From the NCBI RefSeq assembly GCF_049331405.1, contig NZ_CP186274.1, positions 7,750,001 through 7,814,000 on the forward strand: a stretch of DNA of 64,000 bases. Direction: 5' to 3'. The DNA is from PoT sp049331405 (GTDB lineage Bacteria; Planctomycetota; Planctomycetia; Isosphaerales; Isosphaeraceae). The notes beneath the pieces are model-generated. The model was given only the letters and a program-made list of their open reading frames with translations. It did no database searches and had not been told where the DNA came from. Every line of letters starts with the position of its first letter. The first letter of the stretch is position 1. Both the position numbers and the translations under genes were made by a program. This document shows, in pieces, positions 38,833 to 47,412 of the stretch.

Positions 38833-39748
38833 TTCGCGCGCCTTTCGACCCCGCGGCCTGGAATGCCTCTTCGGCCTGATCCAGTGAATATTTCGCGCCG
38901 ATGAGGGGACGGACGTCGACCCTTCGATTTGCGAGGGCTTGGATCGCCTTCGTGAACGGGCCGCAGCGCGAGCCCACCACCCTGATCTCGTCGATGACGA
39001 CCTCGGCGAGGTTGATCGTGTAGTCTCCGGCCACCGTTGTCTTCAGCACGACGGTTCCACAGGGGCGCACGAGTTTCAAGGCACTCGGGAAACCCGTCGG
39101 CGAGCCGGTGGCATCCACGACGACGTCGAATGTGCGAGCCTCGATCGCAGGATTCCCGATCAACTTCGTATCAATCCCTGCTCCGGCGAGGGCCAGCTTA
39201 TCTTGATGTTTACCAATTAGAGTGACTTTGCACCCGGCCTCACGGAGGATCCAGGTGCAGAGGAGCCCGAGCTTTCCGTCGCCAAGGACCGCAACTTTGG
39301 TTTCGGAGCTCAGGTCGAGTTGCTCGCTGATCCGGAACGCGGCGGCGAGCGGTTCGATGAAGACCGCCTCGTCGTCGTCGATGGCATCGGGAATTTCATG
39401 AAGATTCGCCGATTGAACGGCCACGTAGTCGGCCATGGCCCCGTCGTGCCGGAAAATCCCGAGGACGGAGCGATTCGGGCAGTGGCCGAGGTTGCCCGCG
39501 CGACAGGTCTCGCAGTGCCGGCAAGCGTTGTTGATCTCGGCGGTGACCCTGGCGCCCGACTCCGTCATCCCAACGAATTCGTGACCGAGCACTCCTTGAA
39601 ATTGCATGTACCCCTTGGCCAGTTGGATATCCGTGTCGCAGATCCCGACGGTGCGCACGGCGACGAGGATTTCGTCGCTCGAAGGTGCCGGGACCGGCAG
39701 GTCGCGGCGAAGTCGGATGGAGGATCCGTCACAGTAAACGCCTCTCAT
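38813..39748 (-). CDS. Zinc-dependent medium-chain alcohol dehydrogenase family protein
   Basis: A 311-residue MDR enzyme from the ATG at 39748 (MRGVYCDGS); a longer frame to 39934 adds an unsupported N terminus. The catalytic-zinc region includes CDTD and GHEF, and the structural-zinc loop has four Cys in CRHCETCRAGNLGHC. The Rossmann block AVLGDGKLGLL binds NAD(P). It probably oxidises a secondary alcohol or polyol (threonine, sorbitol or similar), but the substrate is not readable. It is divergent from the desaturase gene across 369 bases containing a palindrome. Confidence 0.88.
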   Translation of the reverse strand: MRGVYCDGSSIRLRRDLPVPAPSSDEILVAVRTVGICDTDIQLAKGYMQFQGVLGHEFVGMTESGARVTAEINNACRHCETCRAGNLGHCPNRSVLGIFRHDGAMADYVAVQSANLHEIPDAIDDDEAVFIEPLAAAFRISEQLDLSSETKVAVLGDGKLGLLCTWILREAGCKVTLIGKHQDKLALAGAGIDTKLIGNPAIEARTFDVVVDATGSPTGFPSALKLVRPCGTVVLKTTVAGDYTINLAEVVIDEIRVVGSRCGPFTKAIQALANRRVDVRPLIGAKYSLDQAEEAFQAAGSKGARKILIHA

Positions 39749-40117
39749 GTGCAGACTCGTCGTCCTAAAGAGTGATTGAAAGACGCATTGAAGCGGAATT
39801 TGCCCACACCGCTCAATTTTCTCCGGTTTCCACTTTGTCGGTCGAGATGAAACGTGTAGACTCGCTCGGCACGTTCTTCGGCCTGCCAGGAACCGGCCGA
39901 TCCTCAACGCTCTCTTCCAAAATTTGGAATCCACGAGCGATACGGCCGAGCTTCACCGTCCCTTGAAGAATGTAAGGTAGGTGGGTCCCCTGCCGAAGCA
40001 CGGCTCGGGCCGTTGAGAGGTTCTCCGTCCCGCAGTAGGCACTGCCTTCACGACGACGAGACGGCCCGCCGCATCGAGACGATTCTCCCACGGACAACAT
40101 CGAGTCAAAGGTTCCGC
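39749..40117. other. Divergent control region between dehydrogenase and desaturase
   Basis: It contains the palindrome TTCCAAA-A-TTTGGAA (39915-39929), a candidate operator, about 170 bases from the reverse start and about 190 from the forward start. No gene is seen here. Confidence 0.5.
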
Positions 40118-41056
40118 ATGAGCACTACGACTGCCGCCCCTCCCGAGTCGCAACCGATCCGCATCGCCTGGGGGCCCGTCATCTGGATCCTTGGGTTGCA
40201 CATCGGGGCGCTCCTGGCCTTTGTACCCGCCTACTTCACCTGGCAGGCCTTGCTCCTCTGCGTGGTGCTCCACTGGGTGACCGGTGGCATCGGCATCACC
40301 ATGACCTACCATCGCCTTCTCACTCACCGCAGCTTCGCCACTCGTCCCAAGTGGCTCGAATATGTTCTCACCGCGATCGGTTGCTGTGCGTCCGAAGGCG
40401 GGGCCATCGGCTGGGTGGCCGACCATCGTCGTCATCATGCCCACTCCGACGAACCGGAAGATGTCCATAGCCCCAAGCATGGCGGGTTCGCCTGGGCCCA
40501 CATGCTCTGGTGGATGACCCCCGACGTCACGTCGGACCATACCCCCGAGTATTATGCCCGCTGGGCCCCCGACCTCAACAAGGATCCCATCCACCGAGTG
40601 ATGGATCGGTATTTCATCGTCTTCCCGGTCCTATCGGCCGTGGCCCTCTATGCGATTGGCGGGATGCCCTTCCTCGTGTGGGGCTTCTTCGTTCGCTCGG
40701 TCCTCGTCCTCCACGCGACCTGGCTGGTGAACTCGGCCACGCACGTCTGGGGCTATCGCTCGCACGAAACTCGCGACTCTTCGACCAACCTCTGGTGGGT
40801 CGCGATCGTGACCTACGGCGAAGGCTGGCACAATAATCACCACGCCTACCAGACGTCGGCCCGCCACGGTATGCGTTGGTGGGAAGTGGACATGACCTAC
40901 ATGATGATCTGCGCCATGAAGATGGTCGGCATCGCCCACTCGATCAAGCTCCCCAAGATCAGCAAGTCGAAGGCCAAGGCTACGACTGCGGCGGCCGAGA
41001 CCTCGTCCGACCTGAACAACGACGAGCAGCCCGAACTGCTCGCGACGGCCCCCTGA
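40118..41056 (+). CDS. Fatty acid desaturase (acyl-CoA/acyl-lipid delta-9 type)
   Basis: A 312-residue integral membrane di-iron enzyme. The three histidine clusters of the delta-9 class are present: HRLLTH (65-70), HRRHH (103-107) and EGWHNNHH near 248, with membrane helices at about 20-60 and in two segments around 165-210. It introduces a cis double bond into a saturated acyl chain using O2 and electrons, adjusting membrane fluidity. The ATG at 40118 has AAAGG 5 bases upstream. The C-terminal 45 residues are a Lys/Ala/Thr-rich tail with no domain. A terminator follows. Electron donor genes are not adjacent. Confidence 0.94.
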   Translation: MSTTTAAPPESQPIRIAWGPVIWILGLHIGALLAFVPAYFTWQALLLCVVLHWVTGGIGITMTYHRLLTHRSFATRPKWLEYVLTAIGCCASEGGAIGWVADHRRHHAHSDEPEDVHSPKHGGFAWAHMLWWMTPDVTSDHTPEYYARWAPDLNKDPIHRVMDRYFIVFPVLSAVALYAIGGMPFLVWGFFVRSVLVLHATWLVNSATHVWGYRSHETRDSSTNLWWVAIVTYGEGWHNNHHAYQTSARHGMRWWEVDMTYMMICAMKMVGIAHSIKLPKISKSKAKATTAAAETSSDLNNDEQPELLATAP

Positions 41057-41079
41057 TCTCGTCGGATGATCGAACCTGG

Positions 41080-41116
41080 ACGCCGATGACCCTGTCACAG
41101 AAGGGTCATCGGCGTT
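41080..41116 (+). terminator. Intrinsic terminator after the desaturase gene
   Basis: A 13-bp perfect stem, CGCCGATGACCCT (41081-41093) with AGGGTCATCGGCG (41102-41114). The following T-run is short, so efficiency is uncertain. Confidence 0.75.
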
Positions 41117-41176
41117 CATCCGTTTCATCGCCGGGGTCGAAAACGGGCGCCGATTCGACATCCTCCCAGAAAAAGC

Positions 41177-41205
41177 TTGAAAGGGGAGGCGTCGGTACGG
41201 ATGAT
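41177..41205 (+). promoter_or_regulatory. Candidate promoter of the split tRNA gene
   Basis: TTGAAA (41177-41182), a 17-base spacer and GATGAT (41200-41205, 4 of 6 match). Predicted initiation near 41212 is about 5 bases before the tRNA, as expected. Confidence 0.45.
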
Positions 41206-41216
41206 GACAAGCGGAG

Positions 41217-41563
41217 GCGGCCCTAGCTCAACGGCAGAGCAGGGGACTCATCGTTTTGCCAAGAAATGGTGGCGCCGGGGGGTAACCCCTGAACGCGAAC
41301 CGGGTGAATTGCGGGAAGCCTAAACCTTGGGACTTTGCGAGACAGTGACCAGGGCAAGGTAATCCGCAGCCAAGCCTGGCCGGGCTCCGGTGGCCAGGAA
41401 GGTTCAGAGACTAACGGGGTGAGTCCCAACAATAATCCCCGTCGACGAGCGCCCGGCCTCCTCGGCCACGAAATGTGACGAGGAGGATGAGATAGTCCAA
41501 GCCTCATGGAAACATGAGGGCCCTTGAATCCCTTGGTTGCAGGTTCGAATCCTGCGGGCCGCA
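41217..41563 (+). tRNA. tRNA-Ile(CAU), interrupted by a group I intron
   Basis: Exon 1 (41217-41251) gives acceptor GCGGCCC, D arm GCTC/GAGC, anticodon 5' strand GGGGA and loop CTCAT; the anticodon CAT is at 41249-41251. Exon 2 (41527-41563) gives loop AA, stem TCCCT, T arm GCAGG-TTCGAAT-CCTGC, acceptor GGGCCGC and discriminator A. All helices pair. The first pair is G-C, so this is not the initiator. The CTTGGT after the anticodon stem resembles tRNA-Ile2, whose C34 is converted to lysidine by TilS, more than elongator Met. CCA is not encoded. The identity as Ile over elongator Met is likely, not proven. Confidence 0.93.
41252..41526 (+). ncRNA. Self-splicing group I intron in the tRNA anticodon loop
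   Basis: A 275-nt intron after base 36 of the tRNA. P1: the exon end UCAU plus intron CG pairs with UGGUGG in the intron, with the required U-G wobble at the splice site. Core elements: P AATTGCGGGAAGCC (41309-41320 region), Q AATCCGCAGCC (41361-41371), R GTTCAGAGACTA (41402-41413) and S GATAGTCC (41491-41498). P9 is CCTCATG-GAAA-CATGAGG (41502-41519), and the last base is G (41526). It has no homing endonuclease. Layout and insertion site resemble the Azoarcus tRNA-Ile intron (IC3 group). It should excise itself with a guanosine cofactor to make the mature tRNA. Confidence 0.95.
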
Positions 41564-41740
41564 CTTTCGGGAACGTGAAGATTAAGGTTCCCGGCCGTCC
41601 CCTCCCCTGCTCCGAACGAGTCGGTGAGGCGGGTTTATGATCCGTTGAGACACGCCTCGACATTGGCGAGGGACCGGCGCCGGGCCTCCTCCCGGCTCCG
41701 CCGGTCTCTCCTGCTACTTCCGCGATGGGCTACGAGAAAC

Positions 41741-43663
41741 ATGGCGAGCGACCGCTGGCGGCCGGGTCTAGGGGCATGCGTCAGTTGGCTGATCGTCGTG
41801 GTCCTGGGATTTCTCCATGGCTGGGCTATCTGGCTTGGTCTCGGGGGACGGGATGGATTGACCAACGGTTGGCCGCTTGCGAAGGATGACCATCCCCTCT
41901 ACTACCATAGCGCCCTCGTCACACGAGCCTTCCTGAAGTCTACAGCGACGACGGCCGGGTATGACCCGACGTTCATGTCGGGGTATGCGAAAAGCATCGT
42001 CTATCCGTCATCTTCGACGTTGCCGGAAGTCGTAGTCGCGCTCTTAGGTGGTTCCCAACCCGAGTTGGCTTACAAGGTCTACGTCTTGATCTCGGCCGCC
42101 CTCATCCCCTGGATGATCGCACTCGCTGGGGTGGCATGGAGGCTCAGTTCGACGGCCATTGCCTTTGCTGTGGCCTTCTTCCTCCTCTATGTCTGGACGG
42201 ATTTCCCGATCAATTACGCGGCTTTTGGGATGCTCCCCTATCTGCTGGCCATACCATTAGGGTTGCTGGCCACGGGCGTCGCGGCCCGGTTCATTCAGGC
42301 CGGTGGCTTGGGTTCGTGGATTTTGGCTGCGGTCCTGCTGCCACTTGCCGTGCTGGTGCATATGACGAGTTCCATGATCGTCGTGCCCGCACTCGCCCTG
42401 GCCTACTCCACCAGCCTCATCCATATCGAGTCTCGAATCAGCTTTGGCCGGATGCGCCATGTCGGAGTCTGGTTGCTGCCCTTCGTGGTACTTGTCGCGA
42501 ACGCGTTCTGGTGGCTACCGGGTCTCTGGCTTTCCTCCACCAAGGGGGTGTCCGATTTCGCATTCGCCCATCCCGAAGGGGTCCTCACGCGGCTCCTGCA
42601 GATCGTCAGCACCGAGTCGCCTATCGAGAGCATCCTCTGGGCGTTCGGCCTCGTGGGGATCGTCCTGCTGATAAGAAGAGGGCTACAACTCGGTCTGGCT
42701 CTCTGCGGCTTCGCTGTTGCGGGGTTCTTCTGGGGATATCTCGCGGGGGGACTCCGAGCCCTGGATTTCCTCCAGCCGGGGCGACATACGTTTGCGTTCT
42801 ATTCGGCGATGGCGCTGGCGTCGGGATTCGGAGTGGCCGAGGTTCTGGAGCGCCTGAAGGCAAGTGGACCGGGGCGACTGGATCGCTGGGTCCTGGCGGG
42901 TCTCCTCCTGATCGGCGCGCGGTTCTTCCTGCCTCCGGTCCGTGGTGCCGTCGGAGCACGACTGCAGGACCCGCCATTCTTGTCGAGCCAGCCGACTCCC
43001 CGCCTCCTCTGGGTCGTAGATCGCGTCAAGCGTCATGTGAAGCCAGGCGGGCGGTTGCTCTATGAGGAAGGGGGCTTCGGCATCCAAGGGGTCCCCGACC
43101 CGTTCCAGGGGGGACGGTTTAGCGGTCTCTTGCCCCAGCGAACCGGGGTCGAGCTGATCGGCGGGCCCTATCTCCACGCCTCGCTCACTACGAACTTCAC
43201 GCAGTTCGGCGAGAACAAACTCTTCGGCAAGGCGAACTGGACGAAGGAGCATTTCGTCCGCTATGCCAGGCTCTACAGGCCGTCGGCCATCCTCTGCTGG
43301 AGCCCGCTCGCACGCGGATTCTGCCGGTCGAACCCTGACCTGATCGAGGTCCTCGAGGATGACGGGAGTCTCTTGATCGCGAGGGTCAAGGGCTTCGAGG
43401 GGGACGCGATCGAAGGGCAGGCTACGGTGACTGCGAAGGCGAATGAGCTGCTCGTCGAGGACGCCAAGCCTGGGGTTGACGGCTTCATAGTGCTGCGGTA
43501 TCACTCCGTTCCGTGTTTGCGGACCACCCCACCCATCCCGTGGGACTCCGCCTTCTTAGAACAGGATCCTGTGCCGTTCATCCGGTTTCGTCCGACGACG
43601 GGCCCGGTCAAATTCGAGCTTCGGTTTCCGCCGGCCTCGGATCGCGACCGCAAAACGGAATGA
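41741..43663 (+). CDS. Polytopic membrane protein, GT-C glycosyltransferase-like
   Basis: From the ATG at 41741 the protein has 640 residues. It has about ten to twelve hydrophobic segments over residues 10-420 and a soluble C-terminal third (about 430-640). The first outer loop has AKDDHPLYYHS, an acidic DD pair placed as in GT-C enzymes that use polyprenyl-phosphate sugars. I cannot name a family with certainty; a membrane glycosyltransferase or YfhO-like protein is likely. A longer frame to a GTG at 41624 adds a basic tail near the tRNA and is not supported. The GT87-type gene follows 63 bases downstream, so they probably form an operon in sugar transfer to the envelope. Confidence 0.65.
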   Translation: MASDRWRPGLGACVSWLIVVVLGFLHGWAIWLGLGGRDGLTNGWPLAKDDHPLYYHSALVTRAFLKSTATTAGYDPTFMSGYAKSIVYPSSSTLPEVVVALLGGSQPELAYKVYVLISAALIPWMIALAGVAWRLSSTAIAFAVAFFLLYVWTDFPINYAAFGMLPYLLAIPLGLLATGVAARFIQAGGLGSWILAAVLLPLAVLVHMTSSMIVVPALALAYSTSLIHIESRISFGRMRHVGVWLLPFVVLVANAFWWLPGLWLSSTKGVSDFAFAHPEGVLTRLLQIVSTESPIESILWAFGLVGIVLLIRRGLQLGLALCGFAVAGFFWGYLAGGLRALDFLQPGRHTFAFYSAMALASGFGVAEVLERLKASGPGRLDRWVLAGLLLIGARFFLPPVRGAVGARLQDPPFLSSQPTPRLLWVVDRVKRHVKPGGRLLYEEGGFGIQGVPDPFQGGRFSGLLPQRTGVELIGGPYLHASLTTNFTQFGENKLFGKANWTKEHFVRYARLYRPSAILCWSPLARGFCRSNPDLIEVLEDDGSLLIARVKGFEGDAIEGQATVTAKANELLVEDAKPGVDGFIVLRYHSVPCLRTTPPIPWDSAFLEQDPVPFIRFRPTTGPVKFELRFPPASDRDRKTE

Positions 43664-43726
43664 GCGGGCTCGTCGAGATCCTCTAAGATACGTCGAGTGG
43701 CCCCATCTCCAGGGAAGGAGTGAGCC

Positions 43727-45100
43727 GTGCCACCTGCTGCCGATGCGGCGGTCCCTGATTTCGACCGCCATTTCCGCCGCGCGATCTGGATCGCGGCCTT
43801 GATCACCGCCGTCGGAGCCGCCCTCGTCTACGCCGACAAGGCCGCCGAGGACCGCAGCGCCTTCATCCGCTGGCGGCACCAAGTGCTCTCATTCTGGGAA
43901 GGTGTGAACATCTATGATGAGATGATGTTCCCCAACCCCCCGATCTTCCCGATCACGCTGTATCCCTTCGCCAGTCTGCCGAAGCTCACCGGGGCCATCA
44001 CCTGGTTCACGCTCAAGGTCGCACTGACAACCATCTCGATCTGGCTCTGCTTCCGGATGGTCAGGCCGGCGGGTAGCAGGACGTTGCCATCATGGATCCA
44101 AGGCCCGGTGATCCTGCTCACCTTGCGGCCGATCATGGGCGACCTGCACCATGCCAATAATAATCTGATCATCCTATTTTTGATCGTAGCATCCCTTTAC
44201 TCCTGGCGCAAGGGGTATGACATACTGGCGGGCCTCATCCTGGCCCTGGCCATATCCTACAAGGTCACGCCCGCACTCTTCGTACCCTACTTCGCCTACA
44301 AGAGGTCGTGGCGGACCGTCGGTGCGACTTGCGTCGGCATGGTGCTCTTCTTGTTCGTTGTGCCGAGCATGATCATCGGCCCGTCGTTCAATCTGGAATG
44401 CCTGGCGACTTGGTGGAAGCGGATGATGAGCCCCTTCATCATCAAGGGGAATTCCAGCTCGCAGGAGATCAACCAGTCGTTGCCAGGCGTCCTCACGCGG
44501 CTTCTGACGGAGACGAAGGTCGGTGGCGGCCGCTATGACAATCACCTCGACCTCAACATCGTCGCCTGGGACCCTGCCACGGTGAAGATGCTGGTCAAGG
44601 GTACGACTCTGGCGTTCGTGGGACTCCTCGCCCTGCTCTGCCGGACCAAGACGACGCGACGCGACGACCCAAGGCTCCTCGGCGAGTTCGCGCTCGTGGT
44701 CTTGACGATGCTGTTCGTCTCGGAGCGGAGTTGGAAGCACCACTACGTGACGTTGTTGTTGCCGTACACCTACCTCGTCTATCGCGCGGCCAGCCCTAAA
44801 TCGCCAAGATACGTGCGATACGGGCTCATAGGTGCGCTGGTCGCGTCGGCGCTGTTCATGGCCTCGACGTCGACCGAGATGGGCGGCCTCTTCATCCGCG
44901 GTGTCGGCCATAAGATCGCGCAGGGTTACGGAATGTTCCTCTGGGCGGGCATGATTCTCTACATCGCGACCGCTTGGCGGGTTTGGGTGGAGAAAAACGA
45001 TACTGCGGACGATAATGGAGACGAACGGCCAGTTACGCTGGGGCGGAGCTCTCCGGCGCCACACTGGGCGGGACGGACACGAAGGCTCGTCTCCGAATGA
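43727..45100 (+). CDS. Glycosyltransferase family 87 (DUF2029) membrane protein
   Basis: A 457-residue protein with about ten membrane helices. The ordered features of GT87 are visible: an N-terminal helix, the outer loop with WEGVNIYDEMMFPNPPIFPITLYPF, and the conserved GDLHHANNNLIILFL block. Family members (for example mycobacterial mannosyltransferases) use polyprenyl-phosphate mannose or arabinose outside the cytoplasmic membrane. The start is a GTG with AAGGAG about 8 bases upstream. It is paired with the preceding polytopic protein. A GC-rich hairpin after the gene may end transcription. The sugar donor is unknown. Confidence 0.82.
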   Translation: MPPAADAAVPDFDRHFRRAIWIAALITAVGAALVYADKAAEDRSAFIRWRHQVLSFWEGVNIYDEMMFPNPPIFPITLYPFASLPKLTGAITWFTLKVALTTISIWLCFRMVRPAGSRTLPSWIQGPVILLTLRPIMGDLHHANNNLIILFLIVASLYSWRKGYDILAGLILALAISYKVTPALFVPYFAYKRSWRTVGATCVGMVLFLFVVPSMIIGPSFNLECLATWWKRMMSPFIIKGNSSSQEINQSLPGVLTRLLTETKVGGGRYDNHLDLNIVAWDPATVKMLVKGTTLAFVGLLALLCRTKTTRRDDPRLLGEFALVVLTMLFVSERSWKHHYVTLLLPYTYLVYRAASPKSPRYVRYGLIGALVASALFMASTSTEMGGLFIRGVGHKIAQGYGMFLWAGMILYIATAWRVWVEKNDTADDNGDERPVTLGRSSPAPHWAGRTRRLVSE

Positions 45101-45154
45101 ATGATTCTCGGCTTGATCCAATGCCCATGAGCGATATTTGCTCGTGAGACGTAC

Positions 45155-45177
45155 GACCCCGCAAGGATTGCGGGGTC
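45155..45177 (+). terminator. Perfect hairpin after the GT87 gene
   Basis: GACCCCGCAA (45155-45164) and TTGCGGGGTC (45168-45177) form a 10-bp stem with a three-base loop. No T-run follows, so termination is inferred from position only. Confidence 0.55.
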
Positions 45178-45259
45178 AGCTACGGGACTCGTTCCGCACG
45201 GTTGTCACCTCTCATCTGGTCAGTCGGACCACGTCTCGGAAATTGGCCAAGGAGGGCCT

Positions 45260-46219
45260 ATGGACCCGCTCAAGCGCACCCCGCGTAAAGAACGAAAAGC
45301 TCGGATCGGGGCCGAGCAGCTTGAGGCCCGCGAGCTGTTGACCGGCGGGGCTGGCAATACGTTCGCCATCATGAACGGGAGCGTGACGACCTCGGGCGAG
45401 ACGGCCGCCGTCAGCTTCACGATCGACCCCTCGAACTTCACGCTCCCCAAGGGCAAGCTTGCCCTGGGTATCGATGTCGTGGCGGCGAACGGCTCGAACC
45501 TGAAGCCGCTCATCTCCTCGGTCGACGACCCGCATGGCAACATCATCCCCCAGACCTTCCACTCGATTTATAATCCGCACCTGACCCACTATCAGGTGGC
45601 GAGCGGCCAGGGCACGAATGCCGTGCTCGTACCCGTGACCCAATATCCAGGTGATCCCTCCAAGCCGGCCACTTATACCGTCAACGTGACAGGTCCTGGG
45701 GCGACCACGGGCGACTTCCTGCTCGGGTTCTACCTCCCCGGCGATGCAAACGGCGACGGCAAGGTCGACAAGACCGACCTCCAGTTGGTCAAGCAGAACT
45801 CCGGCACCCGCAGCTCCAGCTCGAATTACAACTTCAACGCGGACGTGAACCGCGACGGCCGCGTCGGCAAGATCGACATCGCCTACACGCTTCAGAACCA
45901 GGGCGCCAGCCTGACCATTAACCCGGTCGTGCAGGCGAACCTCGTCCCCTCCAGCGTGAGTGATTCGACGAATCGCATAACGAATAGCCCTTCGGCGCAG
46001 TTCACAGGGACTGCCTCGCCCGGCGCATCGATCACCTACACCAACACGAACAGTCCCAGTGCCCCCCCCGTCGTCACCACGGCGGACAGCACCGGCAACT
46101 ACACCGTGACGGTGCCGCTGATCGTTGGCTCCAATACCTTCTCGGTGAAGTCGGTCGACTCGTTCGGCCAGACGATCGTCGGCAATATTTCGCCGGTGAC
46201 CTACAAGCCGACCGTTTAA
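45260..46219 (+). CDS. Dockerin type I domain protein with LEPR-XLL-like N terminus
   Basis: A 319-residue exported protein. The N terminus has a basic patch then GAEQLEARELLT, a variant of the planctomycete LEPR-XLL sorting motif. A beta-rich domain (about 30-155) follows. The dockerin lies at about 161-215, with two EF-hand-like calcium loops GDANGDGKVDKTD (161-173) and ADVNRDGRVGKID (194-206). The C-terminal 90 residues resemble an Ig/Big-type domain. Dockerins dock onto cohesins, so it may join a surface assembly; no cohesin partner is in the window. The start lies just after a GGCCAAGGAGGGCC-like Shine-Dalgarno region. Confidence 0.82.
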   Translation: MDPLKRTPRKERKARIGAEQLEARELLTGGAGNTFAIMNGSVTTSGETAAVSFTIDPSNFTLPKGKLALGIDVVAANGSNLKPLISSVDDPHGNIIPQTFHSIYNPHLTHYQVASGQGTNAVLVPVTQYPGDPSKPATYTVNVTGPGATTGDFLLGFYLPGDANGDGKVDKTDLQLVKQNSGTRSSSSNYNFNADVNRDGRVGKIDIAYTLQNQGASLTINPVVQANLVPSSVSDSTNRITNSPSAQFTGTASPGASITYTNTNSPSAPPVVTTADSTGNYTVTVPLIVGSNTFSVKSVDSFGQTIVGNISPVTYKPTV

Positions 46220-46271
46220 CTTCCAGGGTCGCACTTGCGACTTCGAAGTCGATATCCCCGAGTCTCGATGG

Positions 46272-47396
46272 CTATCGAGAACCCGAGTTGACCAGGGCCC
46301 GTTGGATCGCTCCGCGAACCAACGGGTCTTTTTCGTTTTCATGGGCTCTCAGAGCCGAGATGGCCTCTGGAGTGGCAATACGCCCCAAAGCCCACGCAAT
46401 CGAGCAGCGGATCACCGGTTCCTGGTCGGATAGGAGAGCAACGAGCGCGGGGACGGCCTTGGACTCCCGGCGATTACCCAGGATTAGTGCTGCATTTCGC
46501 AAGAGTCCGGTGCGTTTCGACCGTGACAGTGCCGTTCGCCTGATCGACTGCGCGAAAACCCTGGGGTCGGATTCGAGCCAGGCGATGAGGTCGGGATTCG
46601 TCAACTCCTGGCGAGGCGCTAGTTCGGGCTCCCGACCGTGCGGAGCCTTGCGATTCCAGGGGCAGACATCCTGACAGATGTCGCATCCGAAGACCCATTC
46701 GTTGAGATGAGGCGCGAATGACTCGTCGATCGGCCCCTTGTGCTCGATCGTCCAGTAGCTGATGCACTTCCGAGCGTCGAGTTGATACGGAGCGACGAAC
46801 GCATCGGTCGGGCAGGCGTCGAGGCATCGCGTGCAACTGCCGCAGTAGTTCTTCGTCGCCGGCTCATCCACTTCGAGGTCGACGTCGACGAGCAAAGCAC
46901 CGAGTAGAGTGAAGCTCCCGAGCCGTCGGTCAATGAGCATCGTATTCTTGCCCACCCAACCAATCCCGGCCATCCGCGCGAAGTCTCGTTCGAGGAGAGG
47001 AGCCGTGTCCGCAACCGCCTTACCCTGCACCTCCGGGGCTTCCTGCCGGAGCCAGGCGAGGAGCTCTTCGAGCCTACGCCAGAGGACCTCATGGTAATCG
47101 GCTCCCCGTGCGTAGCGGGCGACCTTTGCCTGCGTAGGACCGGGCAAGGTCGCCTCGGGCTGGCCGTAGACAAGGCTGACGATGACGACTGAACGCACGC
47201 CGTTGAGGACGTGCTCGGGATGCCTGCGAGCCTCGGCTCGGGCTTCCAGGTAATGCATCCCGGCGGCGTGGCCGGCCTCGAGCCAGTCCACGTAGTGCGG
47301 ATAGCTGCCGGGTGTGACCGCCGGGGCGATACCCACTCGATCGAAACCGAGACGTCGAGCCTCGTCTTTCAGCCGAGTGGTCAGGTCATTTGTCAT
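46272..47396 (-). CDS. queG: Epoxyqueuosine reductase QueG
   Basis: A 374-residue enzyme catalysing the last step of queuosine synthesis, reducing epoxyqueuosine in tRNA to queuosine with a cobalamin cofactor. Two [4Fe-4S] clusters are marked by CGSCTRCLDACP and CDICQDVCPWN, and the active-site region has LLERDFARMAGIGWVGKN. The C terminus holds HEAT-like repeats (about 315-370), which in known QueG help bind tRNA. The ATG at 47396 starts the expected N terminus MTNDLTTRLKDEA; there is only a 16-base gap to metF, with no strong Shine-Dalgarno. It closes the nth-metF-queG run. Other queuosine genes are not in the window. Confidence 0.94.
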   Translation of the reverse strand: MTNDLTTRLKDEARRLGFDRVGIAPAVTPGSYPHYVDWLEAGHAAGMHYLEARAEARRHPEHVLNGVRSVVIVSLVYGQPEATLPGPTQAKVARYARGADYHEVLWRRLEELLAWLRQEAPEVQGKAVADTAPLLERDFARMAGIGWVGKNTMLIDRRLGSFTLLGALLVDVDLEVDEPATKNYCGSCTRCLDACPTDAFVAPYQLDARKCISYWTIEHKGPIDESFAPHLNEWVFGCDICQDVCPWNRKAPHGREPELAPRQELTNPDLIAWLESDPRVFAQSIRRTALSRSKRTGLLRNAALILGNRRESKAVPALVALLSDQEPVIRCSIAWALGRIATPEAISALRAHENEKDPLVRGAIQRALVNSGSR

Positions 47397-47412
47397 AACG
47401 GAGCGGGTCAAC

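Noticed and set aside
41223..41663. Reverse frame across the tRNA and intron
   Set aside because: The structured RNA on the forward strand explains the sequence; the protein has no domain.
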